This document shows, piece after piece, positions 52,336 through 63,355 of a stretch of 64,000 nucleotides of DNA; the stretch's first letter is position 1, and each line of letters begins with the position of its first letter. Source of the DNA: Sciurus carolinensis (Eukaryota; Chordata; Mammalia; Rodentia; Sciuridae); assembly GCF_902686445.1 (NCBI RefSeq), contig NC_062232.1:33498454-33562453 (forward strand), read 5' to 3'. Position numbers and translations under genes: made by a program. The notes below the pieces were generated by a model. The model ran no database searches and was not told where the DNA came from. It saw only the letters and a program-made list of their open reading frames with translations.

Positions 52336-53370
52336 GCATGAGTAGGCATGGTCACCCAGTCTAGCAAGAAGGATCTACCGGCACCGTTTTCCCAGAGGAA
52401 ACGCAGGCCTCAAGCCACACCCCTGACCAGGTACGAGCTTTTGCAGGGCAGGCTCAGGCCCAGATCCAAGCACCGGGCAGACCCACAGAAGAGCCTCGTG
52501 GAGGGTGTAGATGGATGCTGCATGTGACATGTTGTTCCAGCATGTCACCTCTGGCCACAAGGTAGGCAGCAAAAAGACTTAAGTCACCACCAGGCTCTCC
52601 AAAGCCCTCCGTGGCCTAGGAGCCTCATCGGGTGTCCTTGTCCCCGACCAGGGACACCTGGGGCTTGTGTCGACAGATGATTACTTTCACCTCTCTCTTT
52701 TGAAAAATGGCCCGTGTTTAAGGATTCATATAACTCAGGGAATGCATCAGTGAACCTATAACGGCGCGAAAGCCCCCGTGTAGAGAACAACTTAAAAAGA
52801 AGATTCATCAAACTAATTACTCCTCCGCACACCCCGCCCGCCCCCACCCCCTTTCCGCTCGGCTTGCTCGAGAGATGGACGGCCTCGCAGGCTGGGCTGC
52901 TTCCAAGCCAAACTCCCGGCTGCCTGTGGAGGAGGGGCCCCCCAGCACCCCGAGCCTCAATATTTCTCTAGCTTTCTGGGCTGACAAGAGTGTTTCCTGC
53001 TGATTCATCTATTCCAGGGGCTGAACAAGGCCAGGGTACCTTGGAGCAGGGGTGAGGGAGAGAAGGAATGGAAATATCGGGGTGCAGGAAGGCTCCCCGC
53101 CACCCAGATCTCTGAGGCAGATTCTACACGTCCCTGTAGGATGTCCCAGGCTGTGTCCCCTGGACCCACCTCTGAGTTCACCAGTGATAGCGGTGAAAAG
53201 TTCCTGAGCGGAGGTTTGACACTCTTCACAGGGAGAACTAGATGGAGATAAATCCATCAGCTTTGGGACTGGGGGTGACACTCAGCGGGAGGGCCCTTGT
53301 CCACCGTGTGCACCACCAAACAAACACAAACGAACAAAAAAGCAAACTTGAGCTTTGCATCTGTACTGGT
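52336..53370. promoter_or_regulatory. Unique stretch; possible conserved element at 52670-53010
   Basis: AT-rich runs such as CATCAAACTAATTACTCCTC (about 52806) and GCCTCAATATTTCTCTAGCT lie next to CpG-bearing GC-rich DNA. The block lacks recognisable repeats. This is compatible with an enhancer. A minus-strand frame at 52817-53008 has no domain. Confidence 0.25.
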
Positions 53371-53374
53371 CTCA

Positions 53375-53781
53375 TAAAATGTCCACCTGCAACCTGTAAA
53401 GGTGACCTTATTTAAAAAGGGGGTCTTGCAGACAGGAATAAGGAGCTCAAGGTGACAGACTTGAAGTACTCAAGTGGGCCCCAAATCCAATGACAGGTGT
53501 CCTTAGAAGAGAACGGGAAAGACGACAGAGAAGGTGCTATGGAGACGGAGGCAGAAACAGGAGCGATGTAGCCACAGGACGGGGGCTGCCAAGGATCGCT
53601 GGCAGTCACTGGAAGCTAGAGACAGGCACGGAACGACTTCGCCCTCAGTCTCCAGAAGGAACCAACCCTGCTCACACCTCAATTTCAGACTTCTAGCCTC
53701 CGGAACTGTGAGGCAATACATTTCTGTCGCAAGACACCCAGTTGGTGGCACATTGTTCTAGCAGCCACGGGATGCTAAGAC
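53375..53781 (+). mobile_element. MLT1-type LTR
   Basis: GGTGACCTTATTTAAAAAGG, GTCCTTAGAAGAGAACGGGA, TTTCAGACTTCTAGCCTCCG and GAACTGTGAGGCAATACATT follow the MLT1 order. Short frames here are by-products. Confidence 0.7.
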
Positions 53782-54052
53782 AGCTTCTCGGGATCATCCT
53801 GAGGAATGTTCAAAGTCATTTCTCAGGGGGTCTCCTACGGGATAGAGCCCCACTTGCCCAAAGGGACAACTGCTCATTTATACACCCTTTCTGGGTTTTT
53901 CTCCCTTCCCTGTCTCACATCTCCATTGCCCTACAGGGGATTTCATCTGCACCCACCTGTCCTTGTCTGCTTTGGGGACAACTGTTTCCATCCCTCATTC
54001 CTTTATGAACGCATCTAATCATTATTTATAATGGGATGCAGTGCAGAGGGAC

Positions 54053-54719
54053 TGTGGCAGCCTAAATAATGGGCCCCCAAAGATATCCATGTCCTAATTC
54101 TCAGAACCTGAGTGTTAGCTTACGTGGCAGAAGGTTGTCCAGATGTGACTACGTTAAAGGCTTGAGATGGGGACATCATACTGGCTTAGCTGAGTGGGCC
54201 TCATATAATCGCAAGTGTCCTTATAACAGAGGCAGTGGATTGGAGCACTCGGAGGAGGTTACATGAACACAGAAGTAGAGGTTGGAACAATACAGTCACA
54301 ATCGAGGAATATGGAAGACTGTAGAAGCCTCCAGAAGGAGCTAGCTCTGCTGACCTCCTAATTAAAACTTCATTAAACTCATCTTGGACTTTTTTTTTTG
54401 TGGGAGTACTGGGTTTTGAAGCCAGGGTTGAACCCAGGGGTGCTTAACCACTGAGCCACATCCCCAGCCCTTTTTATATTTTATTTAGAGACTGGGCCTC
54501 ACTGAGTTGCTTAGGGCCTTGCTAAGTTGCTGAGGCTGGCTTTGAACTCGCTCCCCTCCTGCCTCAGCCTCTGGAGCTGCTGGGATTATAGGTGTGCGCC
54601 ACCATGCCTGGCTCATCTTGAACATCTGACCACCAGACTTGTAAAATAATAAATTTGTATTGTTCGAAACCTCTAAGTGTGTGGTAATTTGTTACAGCAG
54701 CAACGGGAAACTCATACGA
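54053..54719 (+). mobile_element. MLT1-type LTR with a nested B1-dID
   Basis: Starts TGTGGCAGCCTAAATAATGG and GCCCCCAAAGATATCCATGT; GAGATGGGGACATCATACTG is internal; after the SINE it ends AAATAATAAATTTGTATTGT and GGTAATTTGTTACAGCAGCA. Near full length. Confidence 0.85.
54378..54623 (-). mobile_element. B1-dID SINE nested in MLT1, with 12-bp target-site duplication
   Basis: The element is at 54390-54611. The flanks CTCATCTTGGAC and CTCATCTTGAAC differ at one base. A partial duplication of the tail region (GGGTTTTGAAGCCAGGGTTG before AACCCAGGGG) makes the dID end longer than usual. Confidence 0.94.
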
Positions 54720-54724
54720 GTGTT

Positions 54725-54890
54725 GGGATGGAGCACACTCAAGCTGGAGTCTCTGTTCAACCACTTACTAGCTGTGGACTCTGGGCACAAGCCTCAGTTT
54801 CCTCACTTGTAACATGAGGATAGTAATAGTTGTACCTTCCTGATACTGTCATTGTGCGGACCAAAGGAGGTAGTACAGGGACAAGCAGTC
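54725..54890 (+). mobile_element. MIR SINE
   Basis: TTCAACCACTTACTAGCTGT, AAGCCTCAGTTTCCTCACTT and AACATGAGGATAGTAATAGT are strong MIR core motifs. Confidence 0.85.
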
Positions 54891-55153
54891 ACATCACATG
54901 AGGTGATCCAAATTCAACATTCCAAGTGTGGTTTCTACCATAAGTGTCTCCTTGTCACACCATCATAAAGTTGAAAAATCATTAAGTCTAACTATCGCCT
55001 GTCGAGGCCATCTGTAAATGCAGATATTTGCACAGGTGAAAGTTTGGTGAGATGCGTTAACAGTAGTCATCCTGGGTGTGTGGAACTTTGACTTAAATTA
55101 TCACTATACTGCTTTTCCGTGTTGATAGGGTTTTCTTTCCATTTACAAAATAC

Positions 55154-55380
55154 AGGGCTGGGGTATGGCTTAGTGATTGAATGCTTGCCTATCAAGTGCC
55201 AGGCACTGGGTTAAATCCCAAATAAGAATTAATAAATCAGTCAGGCATGGTGGTGCATGCCAGCGGCTCAGGAGGCTGAGGCAGGAGGTTCACGAGTTCA
55301 AAGCCAGCCTCAGCAACTTGCGAGGCCCTAAGCAACTCAGTGAGATCCTGTCTCTAAATAAAATATAAAGTAAATAAATA
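55154..55380 (+). mobile_element. ID SINE followed by a B1 monomer
   Basis: 55154-55235 is a diverged ID (GGTATGGCTTAGTGATTGAA, GGGTTAAATCCC). 55236-55380 is a B1 (GTCAGGCATGGTGGTGCATG, GGCTCAGGAGGCTGAGGCAG) that ends in (AAAT)n with no dID half. The order is the reverse of that in dimers. Confidence 0.8.
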
Positions 55381-56985
55381 GTATGGTTAACATGTACAGC
55401 TTTTGTAATTTTAAAAGGCAAGGGAAGGGGTTCTTTGCTTGTATCTCCCACTTCCAGAATGGTATTTGGATTCTCCTCCTCAGGCCTGTGTGAGTTCCCT
55501 TGGGAGAACATTCCACGAGAGGGGAATCCTGAAAGTCTTGGATGAGTAGGGTATTTGGCCAGATCAGGCCCAGGGATGCTATGAGATAGAATCCGGACAG
55601 AATCCCAGGAGGCTGTTTGTAGTTACTATTACCTGAGGGGCAAGACCAGGCCATAAACACAGGCAGAGACCGGAAGGCAGGGACCGGAAGGAACAAAAAA
55701 ACAGCAGGGTAGGGATCTAGGTCTGTGCAGAGCAAGGCCAGGCCAGCATGGTGGCGCTCAGGGCCCCCGGGCACAGACAGATTCTCTTAGCCATATTTGA
55801 ACTTGGCACCCTCTGTAACTTCAAGGTGAGAGAGAAGGAGTTAACATCCAGAATCTTCTTGTGGAAGCTGCTCAGAGCATGAAGCCACACTTGTGAAAAA
55901 CGGGCTCAATTTCATCTTTGGAGAGCAACGAAATTGAAATCATTTCAAATTTTAAATGCCCAACATATTGAGACCCACCCTCTGATAGATCTTCCAAATT
56001 AGTTTGCAAGCTCTCCATGCCTCCCTCCAGGAGGGAATTCACTTCTTTGCCAAAAATGTTCCTCTCCTTGGGTTGGAAAACAAGATCCTGCGGATTGGCA
56101 GGTCTCCCTGAGCCCCGAGCCCCGAGTGTGCTACTGAGCAGCTTCTGCACAAGGCCGGAGGAGGAGGAGTATGTTTTTCTTCTTCTCTTAGGTAATGAAT
56201 TTGATCTAATGGGACTGTCTAAATGCCCAGATACCACGATGATAGGCACCCCATAAACACAGAGATAAACAGGTAGAGAGATATATGGAGGTGAACATAA
56301 TGTGCTTCTAAGTGCCTTTTCCTAGGATAAATAAAGCAAGGAAATAAAGCATTTGCAATACTAATGTAAGGAGGAAATTAAGTGGTAATTACAGCATTCA
56401 GGATAAATGAAAAAGCCCACACAGTTTGTGCGCATGTGTAGGGATGGTGCCCCAGTAGGAGAAGTGAGAGAAAAAGCATTAGATTTGTAGTCCCGCATGG
56501 GTCCTGGGGCCAAAATACAGGCAACCACCTCCCCCAGGCTCCACCCTGGAGGTAGGTCATCTGCAGGCGACTTTCCTACATATCTGTCAGAAAGCGACTC
56601 TCAGCCAGTTCTTCATAGGCTAGATAAATACCTCGGCTTCCTGCCTCTCAGTAGGACTAGGATTCCAGGGTGTGTTCTGCACACTGCCCGGGGCAGGGCA
56701 GCAGAGTTGCCCCCTAGTGGCCTGCATGGGTAATCCACTCATTAACAGTTCCTTATGGGCCTTCCCCTGTCTCACTTCCCCACCTCTCGCTGTGCATGCT
56801 GGGATCAGCTTCCAACTGGCTCCTACATCTTGTTTTTCGGGACCTGCCTGCTTTGGTGAGGACTGGAGCACAGACAGGCAGTTTTACACCAGCTGACCAG
56901 TGAATTGGACAGGAAGGATAGTCAAAAGCCCACCCACACAGTCAGCTTTGTGGGTGTGCAAAGTGTGCCATAAATAGCATAGCAG
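55381..56985. promoter_or_regulatory. Unique stretch; possible conserved element at 56290-56420
   Basis: TAAGTGCCTTTTCCTAGGAT, AAATAAAGCATTTGCAATAC and GAAATTAAGTGGTAATTACA form a repeat-free AT-rich block with TAATTA cores. Minus-strand frames at 55337-55774 and 55872-56249 (145 and 125 codons) show no recognised domain. Confidence 0.25.
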
Positions 56986-56987
56986 GT

Positions 56988-57417
56988 TGTTATGGTTTGG
57001 ATGTGAGGTGTCCCCCAAAAACTCACGTGTGAGACAAGGCAAGAGGGTTTAGAGGGAAAATGATTGGGTTGTAACCTTAACCCAATCAGATAATTAATCC
57101 CTGATGGGATTAACCGAGTAGTAACTGAAGGCTGGTGGGTGTGGCTGGAGGAGGTGGGACATTGGGGCGCGGCTTTGGGGTTTGTATTTGTGTCTGGAGA
57201 GTGGAGTCTCTCTGCTTCCCAATCACCATGTGAGCCACTTCCTTCTGCCACACTCTTCCACCATGATGTCCTGCCTCACCTTGACCCCCAAGGAATGGAG
57301 CTGGCTGTCCAAGAACTGAGACTTTTGAAACCATGAGCCCCTAAATAAACCTTTCCTCCTCTACAGTTGTTCTGGTCAGGTCTTTCAGCTGCAGTAGTGA
57401 CAAAGCTGACTAAAACA
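56988..57417 (+). mobile_element. MaLR-type LTR
   Basis: Starts TGTTATGGTTTGGATGTGAG and CCCCCAAAAACTCACGTGTG; AACCCAATCAGATAATTAAT and TGGAGGAGGTGGGACATTGG are internal; AAATAAACCTTTCCTCCTCT gives the polyadenylation signal; ends GCTGACTAAAACA. Full length. A later exact YY1-type site lies just outside, at 57447-57457. Confidence 0.88.
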
Positions 57418-57607
57418 CCCAGGAATGCTTGGTTTAATGCTTTGCTGCCGCCATCTTGAAATTCTTGGTAATGTTTTCTTTGAACCCGTGTCTCCTAAGT
57501 GATATCTGATTGGACAATGGAGCATGTGTGAGCTGCACAGATAGGTCAGGAGTCAGCAAAGGCTTGGCAGACTGCACGGCCCAGGTGATTGCCTTAGGAG
57601 CACTACG

Positions 57608-57940
57608 GCTTAGATCTTGAATACCCGCAAGGCACATGTGTTAAAGGCTTGGTTCGAAGCCCATGAAACTACTGGGAAATGGTGGAACCTTCCGGAGGTG
57701 GGGCCTAGTGGGAGGAAGTTAGGTTCCTGGAGGCATGTCCTTTAGGGGATATCAGGACCCGGGACCCCTCCTCTTTCTCTCTCTTTTTATTGACGTCCTG
57801 GCTGCCAGGCATTCCTTGTCGTGATGTGCAATGGGACCAAGTGACCAAGGACTGAAACCATGAGTCAAAATAAACCTTTCCTCTTTCTAAGTTGTTTATC
57901 TCAGGTATTTGTCACAGTGACGGAAAACTGACTGACACAG
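57608..57940 (+). mobile_element. MaLR-type LTR, 5'-truncated
   Basis: AAAGGCTTGGTTCGAAGCCC, TGGAACCTTCCGGAGGTGGG, CTAGTGGGAGGAAGTTAGGT, AAAATAAACCTTTCCTCTTT and the end AACTGACTGACACA. Confidence 0.82.
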
Positions 57941-58189
57941 GACCACAGGCAGACATGGGGCAGATCAGGGTGTCAAGGTGATCCAGGCTCAGATGGGTGG
58001 TGGTGATGGCAGCAGCTGTCACTACAAAAGTAGCTGCTGTGGCACAGGACAGAGGACGGGTTCTGTCTGTCTGCATGGGATTAGCACTGGGAGCCAGAGT
58101 GAGGGGCCAGCTTGTGGGTCAGTGCCTGCAACCCACCCCTGTGGCATCTGCACAAATATGAACTCTCCAGCCTGCGCCTCAGGAGGTGA

Positions 58190-59165
58190 ACTGCCAGAAC
58201 TCTGACAGGAAGCTGTCAGTAAATTATTAAAAAATAAAAGCATACATGCAGATGCTGTAATAAAGCAGACCCGGGAGTTGTTAGGTTTTAAAAAAAAGAA
58301 TGTAGACTCTGGGATTTTGAAAACCATTGCAATGTTGCATGACAAATATCCATAGGCTTAGAAATAGAAATTAAATTTAAAGATCATCAACTTTGAAGGA
58401 AAAGAACACTATTTTCCTTGGATGCTTCAGAGGAGCCAATTATTAACAGAGAGAATAATTTTTAAAATAATTTTTCCTTGTAATTGAAGATACAGTGATA
58501 GAATGCCTAAAGAGGCAAATTGAATTATATATAAATCATAAAGCCTCTCTCAATTTCTTCTACGACCACCACAAGTTACAGGAAATGTCAGAGAAAATAT
58601 TAAAATGCCATTGTATAAATTTACATTTAAAATTAAATTCAGACTTACATGAAACTGACTGGTATAAAGAGTTAAATTTTTTAGAAAAATTACGACATAA
58701 GAATCATCAGCTCTAGAGGTACTAAAATATATATTTTGAAATAATTTATCAGAAACGTACCCCAATGTTGTCACAGTCTATAAAAATATGTCTTAACAGC
58801 TCTAGTAGCAGTCACATCGGCAGAAAGATCCTTTTCAAAATTAAAAATTAGCAGTTATCTGCAATCTCACGCTTGCCAAGAATGACTGGTATCTCTTTCA
58901 GTTTACATCGATCGAAAATGAAGTTGCTAAAAGTATAAATTTTGATGACCTAATAAATGAACTTGCAGAAAAGTGAGCCAGATATTACGATCAATCAAGA
59001 CATCACATTAATAAAGTATTATTTATTGTATTACATAAAATTATGGCACCCAAAATATTATCACTTTGCAGTTTGTAAGTTTACATTGTTATTTATGTAT
59101 CATTGTTATCCCTATCATGTTTTATATGTAATAAAATATTTTTAAAGGGAAAAGCTTTGTGTTTT
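58190..59165 (+). mobile_element. AT-rich body of the hAT element around the transposase remnant
   Basis: Base composition shifts sharply to AT-rich from about 58200 and back near 59165, enclosing the transposase remnant. The boundaries are estimated from composition and not from terminal repeats. Confidence 0.4.
58490..58980 (+). pseudogene. Decayed hAT-type transposase, C-terminal part
   Basis: The plus strand encodes, across frameshifts and stops, a frame with LNFFYDHHKLQEMSEKILKC (about 58548-58607), then SAERSFSKLK (about 58816-58845) and FDDLINELAEK before a stop near 58975. These match the order of the hAT C-terminal dimerisation region (as in Tip100/ZMYM1-like proteins): SAERSFSKLK is its hallmark. 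At least two frame breaks separate the segments, so it is not functional. Terminal repeats were not found. Confidence 0.75.
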
Positions 59166-59176
59166 ATGCCTTTATC

Positions 59177-59330
59177 AAAACTTTTTTTTTTGGCTGTGCT
59201 GGGGATGGTACCCAGGGTCTCATTCATGCGACACTCCCAACCCACTTTTCCTTTACAGTTTTGGGGGGTCAAAGAGAGGACCACTCACAAGTTAGGTAAG
59301 TGCTCTACCTCTGAGCCACATCCCCAGCCC
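59177..59330 (-). mobile_element. Diverged ID-like pieces, antisense
   Basis: TGCTGGGGATGGTACCCAGG near the left and GTGCTCTACCTCTGAGCCAC with CATCCCCAGCCCC at the right are the two ends of an antisense ID, separated by about 60 unrelated bases. Confidence 0.5.
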
Positions 59331-59334
59331 CCCC

Positions 59335-59533
59335 TCCCTTTTTGGCACTGGGAATTGAACCCAGAGGCGCTTTACCACTGAGCCACATCTCCCGTCCTTT
59401 ATTATTTAGAGACAGGGTCTCCCTGAGTTGCTTAGGGTCTCACAAAGTTGCTGAGGCTGGTTTTGAACTCTCAATCCTCCTGCCTCAGCCTCCCGAGCCA
59501 CTGGGATTACAGACATGCACCACCTCATCCATC
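59335..59533 (-). mobile_element. B1-dID SINE, antisense
   Basis: GGCACTGGGAATTGAACCCA, GAGACAGGGTCTCCCTGAGT and CTCCTGCCTCAGCCTCCCGA. Confidence 0.92.
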
Positions 59534-59540
59534 AACTCTT

Positions 59541-59660
59541 TTCAATTTTATTTCAAGACAGTCTTGCTAAATTTCCCTAGGCTGGCCTTGAACTTTCCAT
59601 CCTCCTATCTGAGCCTCCTGAAGAGCTGGAATGACAGGCATGTGTCACTGTGCTCAACTT
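59541..59660 (-). mobile_element. B1-like SINE monomer, antisense
   Basis: TATTTCAAGACAGTCTTGCT, CTAGGCTGGCCTTGAACTTT and CTCCTATCTGAGCCTCCTGA; more diverged than the neighbouring dimer. Confidence 0.75.
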
Positions 59661-59750
59661 TTCTTGCTTTTTGAACAGGGCATCCCACATTTCCATTCCG
59701 TACTGAGCCCCACCGATTATGTAGGTGCCTCTGCCTACTAAATTCGCTTG

Positions 59751-60329
59751 CCAAGTGTAATGGTTAATTTGAATGGTCAATTTGATTGGATTAAGAGATG
59801 CCGATGATTAAGAGCCTCTGGGTGTGTCCATGAGGGCGTGTCCAGGAATGACTGGAATGTGGGATAGTGAACTGAAGTGGAGCCCCTCCCTAAGCGTGGG
59901 CAGCACTGTCCAGCAGGACGGTGGCTTTGATGGAATAAAAGCTGGAAGAACAAGGAAGCAGTAGCAGATGCAAGCTCGGCTCTTCTTGAACCGCTTCTTT
60001 TTTTTTGAACAGATTCTTGATTGCTGCTTCTGTTGTCTGAAGATATCAGACTCTCGCTTCTTCCCTCTTCCAAAGCAGACTCTGCCAGTGATTCTCCAGG
60101 TAGTTTCCAGAAGCCTTGGTCTCAGACTAGGGCAGCACTGTTGATCCCTCTTGTTCTGGGGCTTCTGCGTCTTGGGCTGCACAGCTGCTGGTTCCTACAG
60201 CTCTCCAGCTGCAGACGGCCATTGTGGACGATCCAGCTTCTGGTCGTGTAAGCCAATCTAATAATCCTTTTAATAATCCTACTTCCTGTTGATTCTGTTC
60301 CCCTAGAAAACCCTGACAAAAACACCACG
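59751..60329 (+). mobile_element. Solo MLT2-type (ERVL) LTR with near-perfect 5-bp target duplication
   Basis: The LTR spans 59756-60324: start TGTAATGGTTAATTTGAATG, GATTAAGAGATGCCGATGAT, TGGGTGTGTCCATGAGGGCG, later CTCTCCAGCTGCAGACGGCC and the end GTTCCCCTAGAAAACCCTGA with CAAAAACA. The flanks CCAAG (59751-59755) and CCACG (60325-60329) differ at one base, the 5-bp duplication expected of ERVL. It therefore looks like a solo LTR. Internal frames are accidental. Confidence 0.85.
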
Positions 60330-60387
60330 TTTTCCAGGACCAGTAGATTAGGCCTGTGGTCTTCAGGCCTGTTGCTGTGACTTTCTA

Positions 60388-60389
<2 letters not shown>

Positions 60390-60422
<33 letters not shown>

Positions 60423-60497
60423 GGTACTGGGGATCGAGCTCAGGGCCTTGTGCTTGCAAGGCAAGCACTCTACCAACTGAGCTATCTCCCCAGCCCT
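60390..60497 (-). mobile_element. Young ID SINE, antisense, with a 30-nt poly-T
   Basis: A T-run of about 29-30 bases is followed by GCGGTACTGGGGATCGAGCT, GCTTGCAAGGCAAGCACTCT and ACCAACTGAGCTATCTCCCC, nearly consensus. The flanks TGACTTTCTATCTT and CTACTTTCTGTCTT are similar. The long intact tail indicates recent insertion. Confidence 0.93.
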
Positions 60498-60499
60498 AC

Positions 60500-62077
60500 T
60501 TTCTGTCTTCTTAATCCAACTGCAGCAGCCTCTTTATTTTGCTCACCTGGTTGTCAATAATAATAAGTACACTTTAAGAGCTGCAGAGAAAAGAGTTCTT
60601 GGACCTGACACCTCTGGCTTCTGAAGCCAGGTTTTTACCCCCATATTATGTAGGGATCCCAGATAATAGACTCAGATAAAGTTGCATGAAGAAGGTTTTT
60701 ACTGCGTGTCTTGGGAAGGCTCTTCAAAGCGGTCTAAGTTGAGGCAGGGAGTCCCAGACTTTGGATTCCTGCAGCATGCAGTCATTGGCCACAGGCTACC
60801 CTTGGCAAAGAGCGTAACCTTGGACAAGACCATTCATGGCAGCCAGGGGCAGCTCCCAGTGCAGCCACAGCTATGAGCCTTCAGCAGCTGGAACCGGGTA
60901 GGTTGGCCCAGAAGGGGGATCCGGGTAGAGCAGAACAGTATCTACCACAGTCCCTTCTTGCAAAACTACCATGGCTGGCTTCTTCTGACAAGTTCACCCC
61001 ACTGCAGAAGAGCTTGTCCAGACCCTGGAGTCTTGTTTTCCAGAAAACTTCAAAGAGAAGCGTGGCAGGATCACAGTCACTACTACTGCTGCAGTAGATT
61101 TTGAAGTCTCCATAGGTCCCCTCCTCCACAGCCACCTCACTTCCCTCTGTCTAGTTACCTTTCCTGGTAAAGCAATAAAGACCTGAAGGGTCTACACCCT
61201 GACTCCCCATGGCCTTCTTAGGTGGTGACTGCTGTCCCTGTCCATTTGCCATTAACACTGGCCCTGACAGGTACCCAGAGATGCCTCAGGGGATCATTTG
61301 GGAACCAATTCCTCACTATCCCAACTGTGTGGCTGCCATGCCCTCCCCTCCTCATGACCTGCGATCTATGTCCACTGCCAGCCACAGTGACACCTTTCCT
61401 GGCCTGCTGGTCACTTAGCATAAGGAGCCCAAAGAGACTGGAAGGCCACTGAATCTTAAAGTTTAATGAAAATCCCACGGTTCCTCCTGGTGTAAGCATT
61501 TCTTTTCTGAGAATCACCTGAGGATCCACATTATGGGAACCGGAAGCACAAACCCTCCAAGTGGCCTTGTGGGATTGGTATTAGTGGACCCATGTAGGGG
61601 TGCCAGGCTAGCTCAGGCACAGGTAAGGGCCGCAGAGTCAAGACCCCAGACTCTGGGAAGCAGGCTTGTGGCGAACAGCCTGCAAACTCGTTTTTTATTG
61701 CGAGCTATACATTTTCTAGGTTTCCTGCCCAATCACAATGTGCCACGGGGGATCAGACCACCAGGCTCCTATACGGGTTCCCTTGGTAACACTGAGTCAA
61801 CTTGGGGCAGTTGTTTACTTTCCTAGGTGGCCAGAGTGGAATGCTCCTCCCCTCACACTTGAGACATTCACTGCTGCCAGCCAAGAACTAGGATTTCTCC
61901 CAAAAGACCCACTCCTACTTCTACTTCTTGGTTCCCTGATTCGTTTATCTTACCCATTGGAGAGGTAGCGCCATATTACCATTGATTTGGAGCATGTACA
62001 ATGTCTGAGAGCGTGGCATCCCATCTTGCAGAATACCATCCCCAGGCTGGTACATCAAGTGTACCATTAACCAGTTG
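60500..62077. other. Unassigned stretch, possibly endogenous retroviral
   Basis: About 1.6 kb with no recognised SINE and many short frames. GGTAAAGCAATAAAGACCTG near 61168 resembles a polyadenylation region. The sequence looks like decayed ERV-derived DNA but I cannot identify an LTR or gene. Confidence 0.3.
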
Positions 62078-62534
62078 TGTTATGGTTTGGATATGGAATC
62101 TCCTCCTGGGTCTCATGGGTCAAAGACATGGTTCCTCATGCAGGAATGTTCAGAGGCGGGGATTATTTAGAAGTGGCTAGATCTGATCTCATCAATGGAT
62201 CGGTCCATGGATAGACTAATAATCTGAATGGACTATTGAGAATTGGTGGGAACTCCAGGAGGCGGGGCCTAGTTGGAGGAATGGGCTACTAGGGGCGTGT
62301 CTTTGGGGACTATATCTTATCCCTGGCTCTTTCCTCTTGGTGTCTCTCTGCTTCCCAGTTGCCACAAGCTGAGGAACTTTCTTCCACTGTGATGTTCTGC
62401 CTTACCTGAAGCCCAGAGCAATGGGGCCAGCTGACCATGGACTGAAACCTCTGAAACCATGAGCCAAAACCAACCTCTCCTCCTCCATGTTGCTCATGTC
62501 AGCTATTTTGGTCACAGCAATTAAAAATGTAATG
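62078..62534 (+). mobile_element. MaLR-type LTR
   Basis: Starts TGTTATGGTTTGGATATGGA; TGATCTCATCAATGGATCGG, TCCAGGAGGCGGGGCCTAGT, TTTGGGGACTATATCTTATC and ACTGAAACCTCTGAAACCAT are in order. Full length or nearly so, plus strand. Confidence 0.88.
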
Positions 62535-62965
62535 CGGGTCACTTCTGAGCTCTGTTGTGCCAACAGCTTCTGGGGCTACAGCATGTGATGAGCCAGAGCC
62601 TTCTGTGGGCATGCGCCCACAGTCATAACTCATCCTGTCAAGAGGGTCCCTGTGCCTGAAGTGATATCATGTGGGATCCCAAGTTAGTGACTTAAATGCT
62701 CTCAACTGGGTAGTGACACTAGCTGAGGCCCAGTGGACAGGAAAGGTAAACCCACATCCTAAAGCTGTACTGACCCTAGTCAAGGTGACTCATTCCCCTT
62801 TCCAGGGTGGAAGTCAACTTGCTAGCAAGTGGACAATGGCTCTCTTTGAGAAGCCGTGTCACATTGGGAGTTTAGCAATGGTCTTTCTAATGACAGGCTA
62901 GATATTCAACAGTGCCAGAGGCTAGATTAGTCTCAGTGAAAGGGCTGCCTGTGCTGCTGGCTCCA
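62535..62965. other. Unassigned stretch between two MaLR LTRs
   Basis: Contains GCATGCGCCCACAGTCATAA and TGATATCATGTGGGATCCCA, which recall internal sequence of ERVL-type elements in mammalian genomes, but I cannot confirm it. No open frame of note. Confidence 0.3.
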
Positions 62966-62967
62966 TG

Positions 62968-63355
62968 CGTAACCTCTGAGGTCCTTTGGATGTGGTTTAT
63001 CTCCCATGGGTTCATGTGTAGGAGACTTGGTCCTCTGTGTGGCAATATGAGAGAGGTGGGGCCTAGCGGGAGGCCCTTAGGTCATTGTGGGTATGCCCTC
63101 AAAAGGGATTGTGGGACCTCACTCTTTCCCTGGCGTCCTATTTGGTGATATGCCCTTTCCCTCCCACATGCACTGCTGCCATGATTCAATCCTGTATGAT
63201 GAGATACCAAGAGGCCCCTTGCCATAGCTAAGCTAATACCAATGCCATGCCCTTGAACCTCCAGAACCATAAACTAACTAAACATCTTTTCTTTATAAAG
63301 TTAGACTACCTCAGGCATTTTGTTATAGTAATGAAAACAGACTCGTACAACTTCC
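62968..63355 (+). mobile_element. MaLR-type LTR
   Basis: TCCTTTGGATGTGGTTTATC, GAGAGGTGGGGCCTAGCGGG, GGTCATTGTGGGTATGCCCT, CAGAACCATAAACTAACTAA and the end TTTTGTTATAGTAATGAAAA with CAGACTCGTACAA. Confidence 0.82.

Noticed and set aside
58495..58716. Functional domesticated transposase gene
   Set aside because: The hAT-like frame is broken by stops and frameshifts before the SAERSFSKLK segment, and no start or promoter is visible.
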